Shown piece by piece: positions 1 to 8,218 of a stretch of DNA of 64,000 nt. The stretch lies in contig NZ_JALBCV010000015.1 of assembly GCF_022602565.1 (NCBI RefSeq), positions 1 to 64,000 of the forward strand, read 5' to 3'. Numbering within the stretch: the first letter of the stretch is position 1; each line of letters begins with the position of its first letter. The stretch is from Rosenbergiella metrosideri (GTDB lineage Bacteria; Pseudomonadota; Gammaproteobacteria; Enterobacterales; Enterobacteriaceae). The position numbers and the translations under genes are program-made. Below the pieces are notes generated by a model that had not been told where the DNA came from, ran no database searches, and saw only the letters and a list, made by a program, of their open reading frames with translations.

Positions 1-914
1 TCTTTGCTGAGCTTTATCACGTTGATGATGGTGACGAGTTCACATTCGAAACTAAGATGCAATATCGCGCATTGACGTTAGATAACGGCGTTTATCGTCA
101 CCGCGTCTGGCGTGAAAGCGAAGATTTACCGATTCTTGATACATACCCTACTGATTACAACGGCAAGACATTCGACCACATCCCGTTTTATTTCTACGGT
201 TCCGAAGATAACGATGCTTGCATTGATAAGTCACCGCTTGAGGACTTGGCAGAGGTAAACATTCTTCACTATGGCAACAGCGCCACGGTAGAAGAGTCTG
301 GATTTATTAGCAGCCAGCCGACATTGTTCTTCACGACTGACATCTCGCAAGACGAGTTCGTTAAGTGGAACCCTAACGGCGTGCAGATTGGTGCGACAAG
401 CGGTTACAGCCTCGGTAAAACTGGTGCGGCCACAATGGTTCAAGCCAGCGAAGGTAACTTGTCGCGCACGCTGATGCAGGACAAAGAAAACCAGATGCTG
501 ATGATTGGTGCTCGTATTGTGCAGCAGTCAGGCCAGAACGAGACAGCAGAAGCGGCGAGGATTCGATACAGCAGCGACAACAGCGTGCTAGGTACGATTG
601 CTGGCAATGTGTCTGAGGCGATTAAGTCTGCGTTGCTCGATGTTCAGCTCTACATGTCAGGCGCACCAACACCTGACGTCATTGTGTTCTGGCTAAATCA
701 AGAGTTCTTTGATGAAGCTATGGATGCGCAGATGATTCTCGCACAGGTCCAACTCTGGCAGCAGGGCATCATTGCCAAGTCTGATATTCGAACCAACTTA
801 CGGCAGGCAGCGATTATTGATGCCGACCGTACCGATGATGATATCGACACAGAGCGAGAAGCAGAGCCGCCAGTTACAGGCGTAACTACTGACGTAACCG
901 AAGAGGATGAATAA
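1..914 (+). CDS. Phage portal protein (DUF4055-like), C-terminal part only
   Basis: The reading frame is open from base 3 with no start in the window; an internal ATG at 57 is not the true start. The visible ~304 residues resemble the C-terminal part of portal-like proteins annotated DUF4055, which occur next to a gp7/Mu F-type minor head gene, as here. The portal is the dodecameric ring through which DNA enters and leaves the capsid. The end is acidic (many D and E). The family name comes from remembered similarity and gene order, not from a search. Confidence 0.7.
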   Translation, partial: FAELYHVDDGDEFTFETKMQYRALTLDNGVYRHRVWRESEDLPILDTYPTDYNGKTFDHIPFYFYGSEDNDACIDKSPLEDLAEVNILHYGNSATVEESGFISSQPTLFFTTDISQDEFVKWNPNGVQIGATSGYSLGKTGAATMVQASEGNLSRTLMQDKENQMLMIGARIVQQSGQNETAEAARIRYSSDNSVLGTIAGNVSEAIKSALLDVQLYMSGAPTPDVIVFWLNQEFFDEAMDAQMILAQVQLWQQGIIAKSDIRTNLRQAAIIDADRTDDDIDTEREAEPPVTGVTTDVTEEDE

Positions 915-916
915 CC

Positions 917-1204
917 ATGAACAGTAAACCTGTGGTGTTGGAATCTGAAAGGTTGCTTAAAGCGTTTACTCACGATGATGGCTATCGAGTGGAATTAGTT
1001 GAAGTATCTAAACAGGGCAGAGTAGACCATTTCGAGGTGGTTTCATCTGAAGCCAAAGGTTATCCGAGAGGAATATTCCCAGAAGTTGAAGGTGGAGAGT
1101 GCAAGGTCACGGCGGAATTCACCTCGATTGTAGAGGCCCTAGCGTATTTTGACTGCTCATCTTCAGTTGCTGCTCTACCATTAGCGCCAGAAGGGAGTAA
1201 TTAA
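917..1204 (+). CDS. Small phage protein of unknown function, 95 aa
   Basis: The gene starts two bases after the portal stop, with a GAGG ribosome site inside the portal end, so it is translationally linked. The predicted protein is soluble, has no signal peptide or membrane segment, and contains no motif I recognise. Its place between portal and minor head genes suggests a head-related or accessory role, but nothing in the sequence proves it. Confidence 0.7.
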   Translation: MNSKPVVLESERLLKAFTHDDGYRVELVEVSKQGRVDHFEVVSSEAKGYPRGIFPEVEGGECKVTAEFTSIVEALAYFDCSSSVAALPLAPEGSN

Positions 1205-1206
1205 CC

Positions 1207-2256
1207 ATGAGTGCAGACGGTCATCTTACTGATAGTGCCGTCCGGCATCAGGTTTATGTTCAGCGATTCGGTTCAGGGTTAACTACCAAGGCGGTTAAGT
1301 TTGTGCGCAAGGCCATTAACCGCGCTAAAAAGACCGTACAGGGCGGCTTAAGTCAATATGCTACTGCGAGATACCAAAGGCAGATAGAGACGCTCAGCAA
1401 CGATTTGAGAGCTATCTACGGCGACATGGCAGAGCAGCAGCGCATTGATTACGGTGATTTCGCGAAATACGAGTTTACTTTCAATACCAAACTGCTCGGT
1501 CAGGTCGTTAAGGCCTCGGTGAAACTCGCAGAGCCATCGGTAGAAATGATTGCAGCGGCGGTGCTGAGTGACCCGCTAGAGTTAATGGTCGGCAAAGGTC
1601 GTCAATCCATAAATATTGCTGGCGCTCTGTCACAGTTCGGCACCAAAAAGACGGCTGACATAATCAGTGAAATCGGATTGGGTGCTGCTATGGGGCAAGA
1701 TGCTCGTGATATTGTCTCTCGGCTAACTTCTCTCGGTGTGTCGCACGAAGAGAGTGCAAGGTCGCTTGTCAGCACGCTCACCAACCATGTATCGGCATCG
1801 GCTCGCAATCAGACTTTCAGCGAGAATGACGACATACTGGAAGGTAAGCAGGACATTGCCACGCTTGACGGACGCACTACGGCTTTCTGTCGCTCTATCG
1901 ACCATCGAATCATCCCGTTAGATGGACCATCGCCGCCGTATCACTGGCGCTGTCGAACGACTCAGGTGCCCGTACTCAAGGCAGAATATCGCCGAGAGAT
2001 ACCAGGCTCCATTCGTCCGGCAGTCGGGCCAGATGGAGCGCAGCAGGTCAGCAGTAAAACAACTTACGGTGATTGGCTTGCTCGTCAGCCTGTTAGCTTC
2101 CAGCGCGAAGTATTAGGCGATAAACGCTACCAACTATTCAGCAAGGGTGATTTAACTCTGGATAGATTCGTAGACGGCGAAACCGGCAAGCAATACAGCC
2201 TAGACCAACTCAAAGAATTAGAGCCGCACGCTTTCGAGCTTGCAGGCCTGAATTAA
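1207..2256 (+). CDS. Minor head / head morphogenesis protein (SPP1 gp7, Mu gpF family)
   Basis: The 349-residue protein carries the family's signature near residues 215-255: TLDGRTTAFCRSIDHRII followed by PPYHWRCRTTQVPV. That is the conserved C, H and W/R pattern of Phage_Mu_F-type proteins. Members sit beside the portal, a few copies per capsid, and act in head assembly or DNA ejection. It starts 2 bases after the preceding stop and precedes the scaffold gene, the usual order for SPP1-like head modules. Confidence 0.85.
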   Translation: MSADGHLTDSAVRHQVYVQRFGSGLTTKAVKFVRKAINRAKKTVQGGLSQYATARYQRQIETLSNDLRAIYGDMAEQQRIDYGDFAKYEFTFNTKLLGQVVKASVKLAEPSVEMIAAAVLSDPLELMVGKGRQSINIAGALSQFGTKKTADIISEIGLGAAMGQDARDIVSRLTSLGVSHEESARSLVSTLTNHVSASARNQTFSENDDILEGKQDIATLDGRTTAFCRSIDHRIIPLDGPSPPYHWRCRTTQVPVLKAEYRREIPGSIRPAVGPDGAQQVSSKTTYGDWLARQPVSFQREVLGDKRYQLFSKGDLTLDRFVDGETGKQYSLDQLKELEPHAFELAGLN

Positions 2257-2269
2257 TCCCATATCAATC

Positions 2270-2284
2270 ACTGGCGGGGCCAGT
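2270..2284 (+). other. Intercistronic hairpin before scaffold gene
   Basis: ACTGGC and GCCAGT form a 6-bp perfect stem around a GGG loop in the 51-bp gap between minor head and scaffold genes. There is no U-tract, so it is not an intrinsic terminator. A role in mRNA processing or differential expression is a guess. Confidence 0.4.
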
Positions 2285-2307
2285 AACCATTCATTCAGGA
2301 GAATGTA

Positions 2308-3000
2308 ATGATCAAATATCAGATCACCTCTGAGGAATTCGCACAGCTCGAAGAAAGCCAGCAAGGTTTCTACACGCAGAACGGCGATGTTTATCAATTA
2401 GCAGTTGAAGGCCTTCCTCAAGGTGAGGATGTAACCGGGCTGAAAACGCAAGTCGAAGCATTGTTAAGCGAAAAGAAAGCAGAGCAAGCCAAACGCCGAC
2501 AAGCCGAGCAGGAAAAAGCGCGTGAAGAATCTGAGCGGCTAGCCGCAGAAGGTAATTACAAGCAGTTGTTCGAATCCAGTCAGCAGCAGTCAGCAGATTG
2601 GGAGCAGCGCTATAAAGATTTAGAGCAAAAAATCGAACAAGGCAGCATTAGCCAAGCGGCAATTAAGGCAGCTACCGATATCGCTGACGGCGCTAACGCT
2701 GAAATCATCGCAGAGTTCATTACTCGACGATTAAAAATGGTTGATGGGCAAGTCAAAGTGACCGATGCGTCAGGAAACCTAACCGTCAGCACCATTGAGC
2801 AACTTAAAGAAGAATTCAAAAACGATTCGCGCTGGTCTTCATTGGTCCGTGGGTCGCAATCGTCTGGCGGCGGTGCCGCTAATCCTCGTGGCGGGGCCGC
2901 GAAGGAGTTCAAGGACATGAGTGAATCAGAGCGGAAAGCTCTACTACAAACAAACCCCGCCGAATTTGAACGGCAAGTTAAATTACAACGAGGTCAATAA
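2308..3000 (+). CDS. Capsid scaffolding protein
   Basis: The 230-residue protein has a long charged, Lys/Glu/Gln-rich helical segment at about residues 45-115 with coiled-coil character, then a Gly/Ser-rich stretch and a basic helical C-terminus. That is the usual build of phage scaffolds, which template the procapsid and then leave. It lies immediately before the major capsid gene and overlaps its start by one base (TAATG), implying translational coupling. No protease domain is visible. An AGGAG ribosome site supports the start. Confidence 0.75.
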   Translation: MIKYQITSEEFAQLEESQQGFYTQNGDVYQLAVEGLPQGEDVTGLKTQVEALLSEKKAEQAKRRQAEQEKAREESERLAAEGNYKQLFESSQQQSADWEQRYKDLEQKIEQGSISQAAIKAATDIADGANAEIIAEFITRRLKMVDGQVKVTDASGNLTVSTIEQLKEEFKNDSRWSSLVRGSQSSGGGAANPRGGAAKEFKDMSESERKALLQTNPAEFERQVKLQRGQ

Positions 3001-4019
3001 TGGCTATTACCACAATCGGTGACATTATCACCGGTAACGTACCTGTACTTGAGTCCTACCTAACCGTGGACCCAACCGAAAAAACTGCTTTCTTTGAATC
3101 TGGCGTATTAACTCCAGTGCCATACGCTGCCGACATCGCTAACGGCCCATCAAATAAGGCATCTCTCCCGTTCTGGAAGCCAATTGACGCAAGCATTGAG
3201 CCTAACTACAGCAACGATATCTACGCTGACGTAGCTGAGCCTCGTGCTATCGAAACTGGTGAAATGGACGTCCGTGTCGCTTACCTCAACGAAGGATTCG
3301 GTCAAGCCGACTTGACTGTCGAGCTGACGAGCCAAAACCCGCTTCAATCTGTAGCCGCTCGGTTGGATAACTTCTGGCAGCGTCAAATGCAACGCCGCTT
3401 ACTGGCAACCTGCGCAGGTATCAAAGCCGAGAACGTTGCTAACGGTGGCTCAGACATGATCGTGAGTACCACCGGCGGATTCAACGCAACTGGCTTCATT
3501 GACGCAACTCAAACTCTGGGTGATGCGCTAGGTACTGGCACACTGTCAGTTATCGCAGTGCACAGCTATGTGTACGGGCAGATGCGTAAAGAAGGTCTAA
3601 TCGACTTCATCCGTGACAACGACAACAACCTGCTATTTGCCACCTATCAAGGCGCTCGAATCGTGGTTGATGACTCCATGACCGTAAGCGGTACAGGTGC
3701 AGACCGTGTATTCACCTCGATCATCTTCGGGTCAGGCGCAGTCGGTTACGGAAACGGATCGCCTAGAGTTCCTGTTGCTACCGAGCGTCAAGAGTCACGC
3801 GGTAACGGTGGCGGCGTAGAGGTCTTATGGTCGCGTAAGACTGTCCTGCTGCACCCGCTGGGTTACAGCTTCACTAGCAACACCATCACTGGTAACGGTG
3901 ACGCTGACACTGGTAAGCGTTCAGCCTCGTGGTCTGACTTGGCTTTAGCTGCTAACTGGACTCGTGTGCTTGACCGCAAGCAAATCCCGATCGCGTTCTT
4001 GGAAACCAAGGTCGCTTAA
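3000..4019 (+). CDS. Major capsid protein
   Basis: This 339-residue protein follows the scaffold gene and precedes the connector genes, the position of the major coat subunit. It is rich in beta-type sequence with polar loops, starts MAITTIGDIITGNVPVLES, and matches what I remember of HK97-fold coat proteins from DUF4055-portal phages. It has no long N-terminal delta domain of its own, consistent with the separate scaffold gene. The fold assignment is inference. Confidence 0.82.
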   Translation: MAITTIGDIITGNVPVLESYLTVDPTEKTAFFESGVLTPVPYAADIANGPSNKASLPFWKPIDASIEPNYSNDIYADVAEPRAIETGEMDVRVAYLNEGFGQADLTVELTSQNPLQSVAARLDNFWQRQMQRRLLATCAGIKAENVANGGSDMIVSTTGGFNATGFIDATQTLGDALGTGTLSVIAVHSYVYGQMRKEGLIDFIRDNDNNLLFATYQGARIVVDDSMTVSGTGADRVFTSIIFGSGAVGYGNGSPRVPVATERQESRGNGGGVEVLWSRKTVLLHPLGYSFTSNTITGNGDADTGKRSASWSDLALAANWTRVLDRKQIPIAFLETKVA

Positions 4020-4026
4020 TTTGATA

Positions 4027-4042
4027 GGCGGGGCAACCCGCC
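4027..4042 (+). other. GC-rich hairpin with GCAA loop after capsid gene
   Basis: GGCGGG and CCCGCC form a 6-bp all-GC stem closed by a GCAA (GNRA) tetraloop, eight bases after the capsid stop. No U-tract follows. It may protect the 3' end of the abundant capsid message or lower expression of downstream genes. Confidence 0.45.
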
Positions 4043-4060
4043 ATTAAAGGAGATTTAATT

Positions 4061-4273
4061 ATGGCGAAAGGTCTACCTTACAGCCTTGCGGATGCCGACT
4101 TAGCGAAGATTGCTAGTGCCATTCCATCAGCCAGCGCTACTGAATCCGGCACGGTTAAGCAAGCAGCAGCTATTGCTGACCTTGCTGCGGATGCCGATGC
4201 TGCAACAATCGCCGCCAAAGTTAACGCTTTACTGGCAGCACTGCGCGCATCTGGTCAATTGGCCGCAAGTTAA
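4061..4273 (+). CDS. Head fibre-like / capsid decoration protein, 70 aa
   Basis: The Ala-rich 70-residue protein contains GTVKQAAAIADLAADADAAT followed by a KVNALLAALRASG-type helix. This pattern is the one I associate with the small 'head fiber protein' family found just after capsid genes. Strong AAGGAGA ribosome site. Such proteins decorate the capsid surface and are often dispensable. Identification rests on motif memory. Confidence 0.6.
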   Translation: MAKGLPYSLADADLAKIASAIPSASATESGTVKQAAAIADLAADADAATIAAKVNALLAALRASGQLAAS

Positions 4274-4333
4274 TGTCTCGTACAGTTAAAAAATCACCGG
4301 TTCATATAGAGCCGGTTATCTCAGGGGCTACTG

Positions 4334-4729
4334 ATGGCACAGTACATAACAGTAACCGAAGTGGACACGTTGTTAGGGAGCGAGTGGGCAAGCGACAGCG
4401 CAAAGCCGAAAGCAGTTCTAATGGCGAATGCTTGGCTGTCGGCGCTGAACCTTCAGGGGATTAATCTTGAAGACATTCCCGATGAAGTGAAGCAGGCTGG
4501 CGCTTATGTCGCATCTGTCGCGGCTGCTGGCAACCTGTACACTCAGAAGGAATCAAGCGGCGTTCTGGCGAGTGAATCAGTTAAGGCTGACACGGTAGAG
4601 GTGACTGAAACCTACTACACTGGCGGCACGATTAATGCTGATTCATTACTGGACCCTGACTTGCAACACGCATTGGCACTGCTCGCTCCTTGGCGGTCGA
4701 ATCCACTCAAATTTAGGGTGTATCGCTGA
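4334..4729 (+). CDS. Head-tail connector protein (adaptor type)
   Basis: The 131-residue protein has an N-terminal helical part and ends with LLAPWRSNPLKFRVYR, typical of small adaptor proteins that dock below the portal. The ATG at 4334 is preceded by CAGGGG and the stop overlaps the next start. A competing frame from 4273 overlaps this gene and is judged spurious. Function is assigned from position. Confidence 0.65.
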   Translation: MAQYITVTEVDTLLGSEWASDSAKPKAVLMANAWLSALNLQGINLEDIPDEVKQAGAYVASVAAAGNLYTQKESSGVLASESVKADTVEVTETYYTGGTINADSLLDPDLQHALALLAPWRSNPLKFRVYR

Positions 4730-5112
4730 TGGGTATTCGTGACAAGGTTCAATCGAAAGTTGCCAAGGCGTTCAACAGTAAGCTATCTGACGCGGTTTAC
4801 CCATTCACTGGTAGATATGTGACAGAGGGTGATTACGACCCTGTGACCGAGCAGTCCGATAAAGTCACTCATACCTATACTGGGCGAGGCGTCCTAGGTC
4901 AATACGACATTAAGCGCATTGATGGCATTAATATCCTGAGTGGTGACATCAAGCTTACAGCGCTACAAAGCGAGGTAAGTGAGTCTCCCAAGGTTGACCA
5001 TGTCATCACGACCACAGACCTTGTTACGCACGCCAGCCAATCATACAAGGTGATTAACGTTGGCAGTGACCCTGCCGAGGCGACTTACTCAGTTCAACTT
5101 CGGAGGGCATAG
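4729..5112 (+). CDS. Head closure / head-tail joining protein
   Basis: A 127-residue, beta-rich protein starting on the last base of the connector stop (TGATG). Its place between adaptor and gp10-like neck protein, and its length, fit head-closure (stopper) proteins that hold DNA in the filled head. No catalytic motif is visible. The call is positional. Confidence 0.6.
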   Translation: MGIRDKVQSKVAKAFNSKLSDAVYPFTGRYVTEGDYDPVTEQSDKVTHTYTGRGVLGQYDIKRIDGINILSGDIKLTALQSEVSESPKVDHVITTTDLVTHASQSYKVINVGSDPAEATYSVQLRRA

Positions 5113-5113
5113 C

Positions 5114-5539
5114 ATGGCGCAAGGTTGGGATTTTGACCCGTCATCGTTTGTCGGATTGGTTGAGAAAGACCTCGTTAAGTACACGCGAATCCTCGGAATG
5201 GCAATGCTTCGTGAGATTGTCATTAGGTCGCCAGTTGGCAACCCTGACCTATGGAAAGGTAAGGCGCCACCCGGGTACGTCGGCGGTGCTTTTCGTGCGA
5301 ATAACCAAGTCAGTATTGGCGAGCCTATTTACACCTACACAGATGAAATAGATAACGATGGTCAATCGACTATAGCCAAAGGTCAGGCGGCACTCGCAAG
5401 AGCTAATCCTTACTCAATCATTTACATTCAGAACAATAGGCCTTATGCCGAAAGACTTGAGTCTGGCGACCACTCTAAACAGGCTCCAGAGGGGATTTAT
5501 GCCGTTTCATTCCACGGAGTATCGCAGGCCTACAAATGA
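5114..5539 (+). CDS. HK97 gp10-like neck / tail completion protein
   Basis: The start is taken at 5114, behind a GGAGGG site and one base after the previous stop; an upstream in-frame ATG at 5060 lies inside the previous gene. The 141-residue product has the RSPVGNPDLWKGKAPPGYVGG stretch and a following YSIIYIQNNRPYAERLESG segment, the latter typical of gp10-like minor proteins at the head-tail joint. It overlaps the tail terminator gene by 4 bases (ATGA). Confidence 0.72.
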   Translation: MAQGWDFDPSSFVGLVEKDLVKYTRILGMAMLREIVIRSPVGNPDLWKGKAPPGYVGGAFRANNQVSIGEPIYTYTDEIDNDGQSTIAKGQAALARANPYSIIYIQNNRPYAERLESGDHSKQAPEGIYAVSFHGVSQAYK

Positions 5540-5928
5540 CACTCACAGAGATACGCAACGCTGTCATTAAACGTATGACGGCACAGGCTGCTATGCCTGC
5601 AAGTTCTGTGACTTACCCAAACGACCCGACATTTGACCCAACTGGAAAGGCTATATGGGCAAGGTTATCTAACTTGCCCGGCATGGCTGCGGCTGTCGAG
5701 ATTGGAGACGGTCCGGTAACGCATCGCACTGGAATTATCATCATTCAGCTATTTGTTCCGGTCGGCTCTCGCTCACTGCTTATCACCGAAACAGCCGACA
5801 AGTTACGAGAGTTGTTCGAGTGGAAAACTGACGGCGCTCTGGATTATTTCGCCGTGTCAGCGGTTGAAGTTGGTGAAACAGATGGTTGGTCACAGTTAAA
5901 TCTTCAAATACCTTACCGCGCGTTATAA
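5536..5928 (+). CDS. Tail terminator protein (DUF4128-like)
   Basis: The 130-residue protein resembles DUF4128/lambda U-type tail terminators: an N-terminal helix, a central RTGIIIIQLFVPVGSRS strand and a C-terminal LNLQIPYRAL end. Terminators cap the finished tail tube and give the surface for head joining. Start overlaps the previous stop as ATGA. Confidence 0.7.
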   Translation: MTLTEIRNAVIKRMTAQAAMPASSVTYPNDPTFDPTGKAIWARLSNLPGMAAAVEIGDGPVTHRTGIIIIQLFVPVGSRSLLITETADKLRELFEWKTDGALDYFAVSAVEVGETDGWSQLNLQIPYRAL

Positions 5929-5945
5929 TTTAAGGAGACAAATAA

Positions 5946-6896
5946 ATGTCATCTGGCGCTAAAGTAACGGTTGCTTACACCCGTGAGACAACCCCCGGCA
6001 CAACCCCCGCAAGCGCGACATGGGATATTTTCCGTCGCACGTCTTTCGGTGTTAAGCCAACGCAAAACATGAACGATAATAACGAAATCGGCGGCACTCG
6101 GATGGCTCAGGGGCGAACCCCCGGAACAACCGATGTAGGCGGTGACGTTGTATGTAAAACCCGATACGGACAGCACGATGCCTTTTTGGCTTCCTGCTTC
6201 GGTGCTGATTGGGTTAACGATACCCTGAATATGGGTAACGACCGCATTACCTTCTCATTGGCGACATTCGCCTCTGATATTGGCGTATCTTCAATCGCTA
6301 CCGGCTGTCAGGTTTCTACTTTACAAATCCAAATTCCGAACGATGGCGACGTGCAAACCACAGTCACCTTTGCTGGACTAGGTTGGCAGGATAAGGATGA
6401 TGGAACGAGCTACTTCGGCACGCCAACAGATATTGACGGTAAACTTCGCTACTCATTCAAAAACGTTACTGCCATTAGCCTAAATGGGGTAACGGGCGGT
6501 GATGGTTTCTGTGTCGATACCTTCAATATCCAGTTTGATAACAACATGCAGACGCAGCGTTGTATCGGTTCTGGCTCAGGTTTCGCGGGGGCAAATATCC
6601 CGACCACCTTCACGCCATCAGGTCAGATTACTCTGTCATGGTCGAAGAGCGCTTATGAAGCATGGAAGAAAACACTGACCGGCGAGGCTATGCCTTTCAG
6701 CTTTACCCTCGAGAATGCAGAAGGCTCTTATACCTTCAACTTCCCATCGGTTCAGGTTGACGGTGATTGGCCTGACGGTGGTAATACCGACATCATTCAG
6801 GTTCAGTTGAATATCACTGGCTCAGATACGCCGCCAACTATTACTCGTAAGCCAGTAGCATCACCAACTCCTGCGCCGACCCCATCCGGCGAATAA
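5946..6896 (+). CDS. Major tail (tube) protein
   Basis: A 316-residue protein beginning MSSGAKVTVAYTRETTPGTTP, a start typical of siphovirus tube subunits, with an N-terminal tube domain and a beta-rich remainder. It ends in a Pro-rich tail (PTPAPTPSGE) that may link a surface domain lost or absent here. AAGGAG ribosome site. It precedes the chaperone pair, as in lambda (V before G/T). Confidence 0.82.
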   Translation: MSSGAKVTVAYTRETTPGTTPASATWDIFRRTSFGVKPTQNMNDNNEIGGTRMAQGRTPGTTDVGGDVVCKTRYGQHDAFLASCFGADWVNDTLNMGNDRITFSLATFASDIGVSSIATGCQVSTLQIQIPNDGDVQTTVTFAGLGWQDKDDGTSYFGTPTDIDGKLRYSFKNVTAISLNGVTGGDGFCVDTFNIQFDNNMQTQRCIGSGSGFAGANIPTTFTPSGQITLSWSKSAYEAWKKTLTGEAMPFSFTLENAEGSYTFNFPSVQVDGDWPDGGNTDIIQVQLNITGSDTPPTITRKPVASPTPAPTPSGE

Positions 6897-6909
6897 TTTC
6901 AAACAATTT

Positions 6910-6945
6910 GCCCGTTACGCGCTGCATAGCGGATCGGGCCTTTTT
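6910..6945 (+). terminator. Intrinsic terminator after tail tube gene
   Basis: GCCCG and CGGGC close a stem that includes an inner CGCT/AGCG pairing, followed by TTTTT. It separates the highly expressed tube gene from the chaperone genes, a common way to lower chaperone levels. Confidence 0.75.
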
Positions 6946-6958
6946 ATGCAGAGGCACT

Positions 6959-7390
6959 ATGTTAATTATCAATAAACGTTTAGACGCAGATGAAACCCGC
7001 TGGATTGAGCCAATTAAAGGTCTAAAGTTAAAGGTCGGGAGTGTTGAGTCTCACGATTATAAGTCACGTCAGGCCATCGTCCGCCGCCATATTGACCGAT
7101 TGGACGCTGCGCTAAATGTTGGCACCAAGGAATTTAACCTATCGGCTATTGGTGATGTGGATTCACTCGACGACTTACTGCTCGATACCTGTTCGAAATA
7201 CTTATTGTTAGATTGGCAGGGCGTTGGTGAGATTGTGGGTGGCAAAGAAGTAGCCATTGAATACTCTCCGGAGAGTGGACTAGCCCTGCTGAAACAAAAA
7301 CCAGAGCTATACTGGTCAATCCTCAAGACCGGCTCTGACATCGCTCTAGGCATCAAAGAGAAGAAAGAAGAAGCAATGGGAAAGCCCTAG
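6959..7390 (+). CDS. Tail assembly chaperone, short form (lambda G equivalent)
   Basis: The start is chosen at 6959, just after the terminator U-tract and behind AGAGGC; the longer frame from 6908 would run through the terminator. The 143-residue product ends EEAMGKP at TAG 7388-7390. It is the abundant short chaperone that coats the tape measure protein during tail assembly. Its last codons contain the slip site that makes the longer form. Confidence 0.85.
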   Translation: MLIINKRLDADETRWIEPIKGLKLKVGSVESHDYKSRQAIVRRHIDRLDAALNVGTKEFNLSAIGDVDSLDDLLLDTCSKYLLLDWQGVGEIVGGKEVAIEYSPESGLALLKQKPELYWSILKTGSDIALGIKEKKEEAMGKP

Positions 7391-7722
7391 CCGCGCAGAA
7401 GTGGCTAAGCCGATACCTCGGCCCAGAAGGCGAGCGAAACCGATGGCGGGAGGAACGGTTGGGATTTAAGCCAGCCGATGAGCCGGAAATTGACGAGTTA
7501 ACCGGCCTTATTCTCTCTGCCTATGCAGTAATTAGCCGCGGCAGGCAGTATGTCGGAATGGAGGCCACGCCACTGCCCCTGTCGTTAGGTGACATTGATA
7601 AATATCTTCGCAGCAGGCCTATTCAAATCAACCGAGAGCTATTTGAGCAAGCGATATTTGCACTCGACGACTCATATCGCTCAGGGCTGGTAAGTGAAGA
7701 GGTAGAGGATGAGGAAGAGTAG
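6959..7722 (+). CDS. Tail assembly chaperone, -1 frameshift fusion (lambda GT equivalent)
   Basis: The frame ending at 7722 has no good start: its only listed start is a TTG at 7459, yet the same frame reads sensibly upstream (GKALAAQKWLSRYLGPEG) back to the GGGAAAG heptamer at 7378. A -1 slip there joins 142 residues of the short form to 112 more, giving about 254 residues. In lambda the T part recruits the tube protein to the chaperoned tape measure. The T part has an acidic end. Confidence 0.85.
7378..7384 (+). promoter_or_regulatory. Programmed -1 ribosomal frameshift site
   Basis: GGGAAAG is read G GGA AAG in frame, two codons before the TAG stop of the short chaperone. It is the same heptamer known from lambda G-GT. 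After the slip the frame is GGG AAA GCC and stays open to 7722. Confidence 0.88.
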
Positions 7723-7805
7723 ACGCTTAACTCCGGGTTTCTTGCTTCCCTTTGCACTTAATTAACATTAGGATTGCCCTTAACTTTACTAATGGGGATT
7801 GGGAT

Positions 7806-8153
7806 GTGAGACAGTTATTCGGTATTGCTTTAATGGCGTTTTTTTTAACGGGATGCGCCACAAGATCAATTGATGATGCCCGCAAAAATGGCGAACAAGT
7901 GACACTGGAGTCAAAAAGGAGTGCTGATGAGGTATCTCAGTGCATTCTTTATAAATGGCAAAACAAAAAAGACATTATTGGCAGTCCTTTTGGGGCGACA
8001 ATACAGCCCTTACCTGGAGGGAGTACTGTTTACGTCGATGGTAATTTATTCGTAGCAGATGTTACTAAGAAGAATGAAGGGAATACACAAGTCAAGTTGT
8101 ACCTGCTAAACCTTAGGAATGGTTGGGTTGATTTAACCAAAACATGTTTATAG
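7806..8153 (+). CDS. Predicted lipoprotein inserted in tail operon
   Basis: The start is taken as GTG 7806 behind GGGGATTGGG, because it places a compact signal peptide ahead of the lipobox LTGC (Cys at residue 17). The longer frame from 7752 would bury it. The mature protein of about 99 residues is polar with two further Cys. A lipoprotein has no structural role in a tail; it is more likely a host-surface accessory such as a superinfection-exclusion factor. No family recognised. It is followed by its own terminator. Confidence 0.72.
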   Translation: MRQLFGIALMAFFLTGCATRSIDDARKNGEQVTLESKRSADEVSQCILYKWQNKKDIIGSPFGATIQPLPGGSTVYVDGNLFVADVTKKNEGNTQVKLYLLNLRNGWVDLTKTCL

Positions 8154-8178
8154 TACGAATCTAAATGAAAGAATGATA

Positions 8179-8200
8179 GCCCGCTTTAGCGGGTTTTTTT
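8179..8200 (+). terminator. Intrinsic terminator before tape measure gene
   Basis: GCCCGC-TTTA-GCGGG stem followed by seven T. The U-tract ends 18 bases before the tape measure ATG. Antitermination must occur for late transcripts to read into the tape measure gene. Confidence 0.85.
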
Positions 8201-8218
8201 ATGCCCGAGGAAAATCAA

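Noticed and set aside
4273-4464. 63-aa frame starting on the head fibre stop
   Set aside because: It overlaps most of the connector gene's first third in another frame and its second half is Arg/Ser-rich in a way typical of a shadow frame. The connector start at 4334 has its own ribosome site.
7459-7722. Independent 87-aa gene with TTG start
   Set aside because: The same frame codes sensibly upstream to the GGGAAAG slip site, so it is the frameshift-expressed part of the chaperone fusion.
7741-7805. Own promoter for the inserted lipoprotein gene
   Set aside because: TTGCAC at 7752 is the only -35-like element and no -10 lies at proper spacing, so a promoter cannot be supported.
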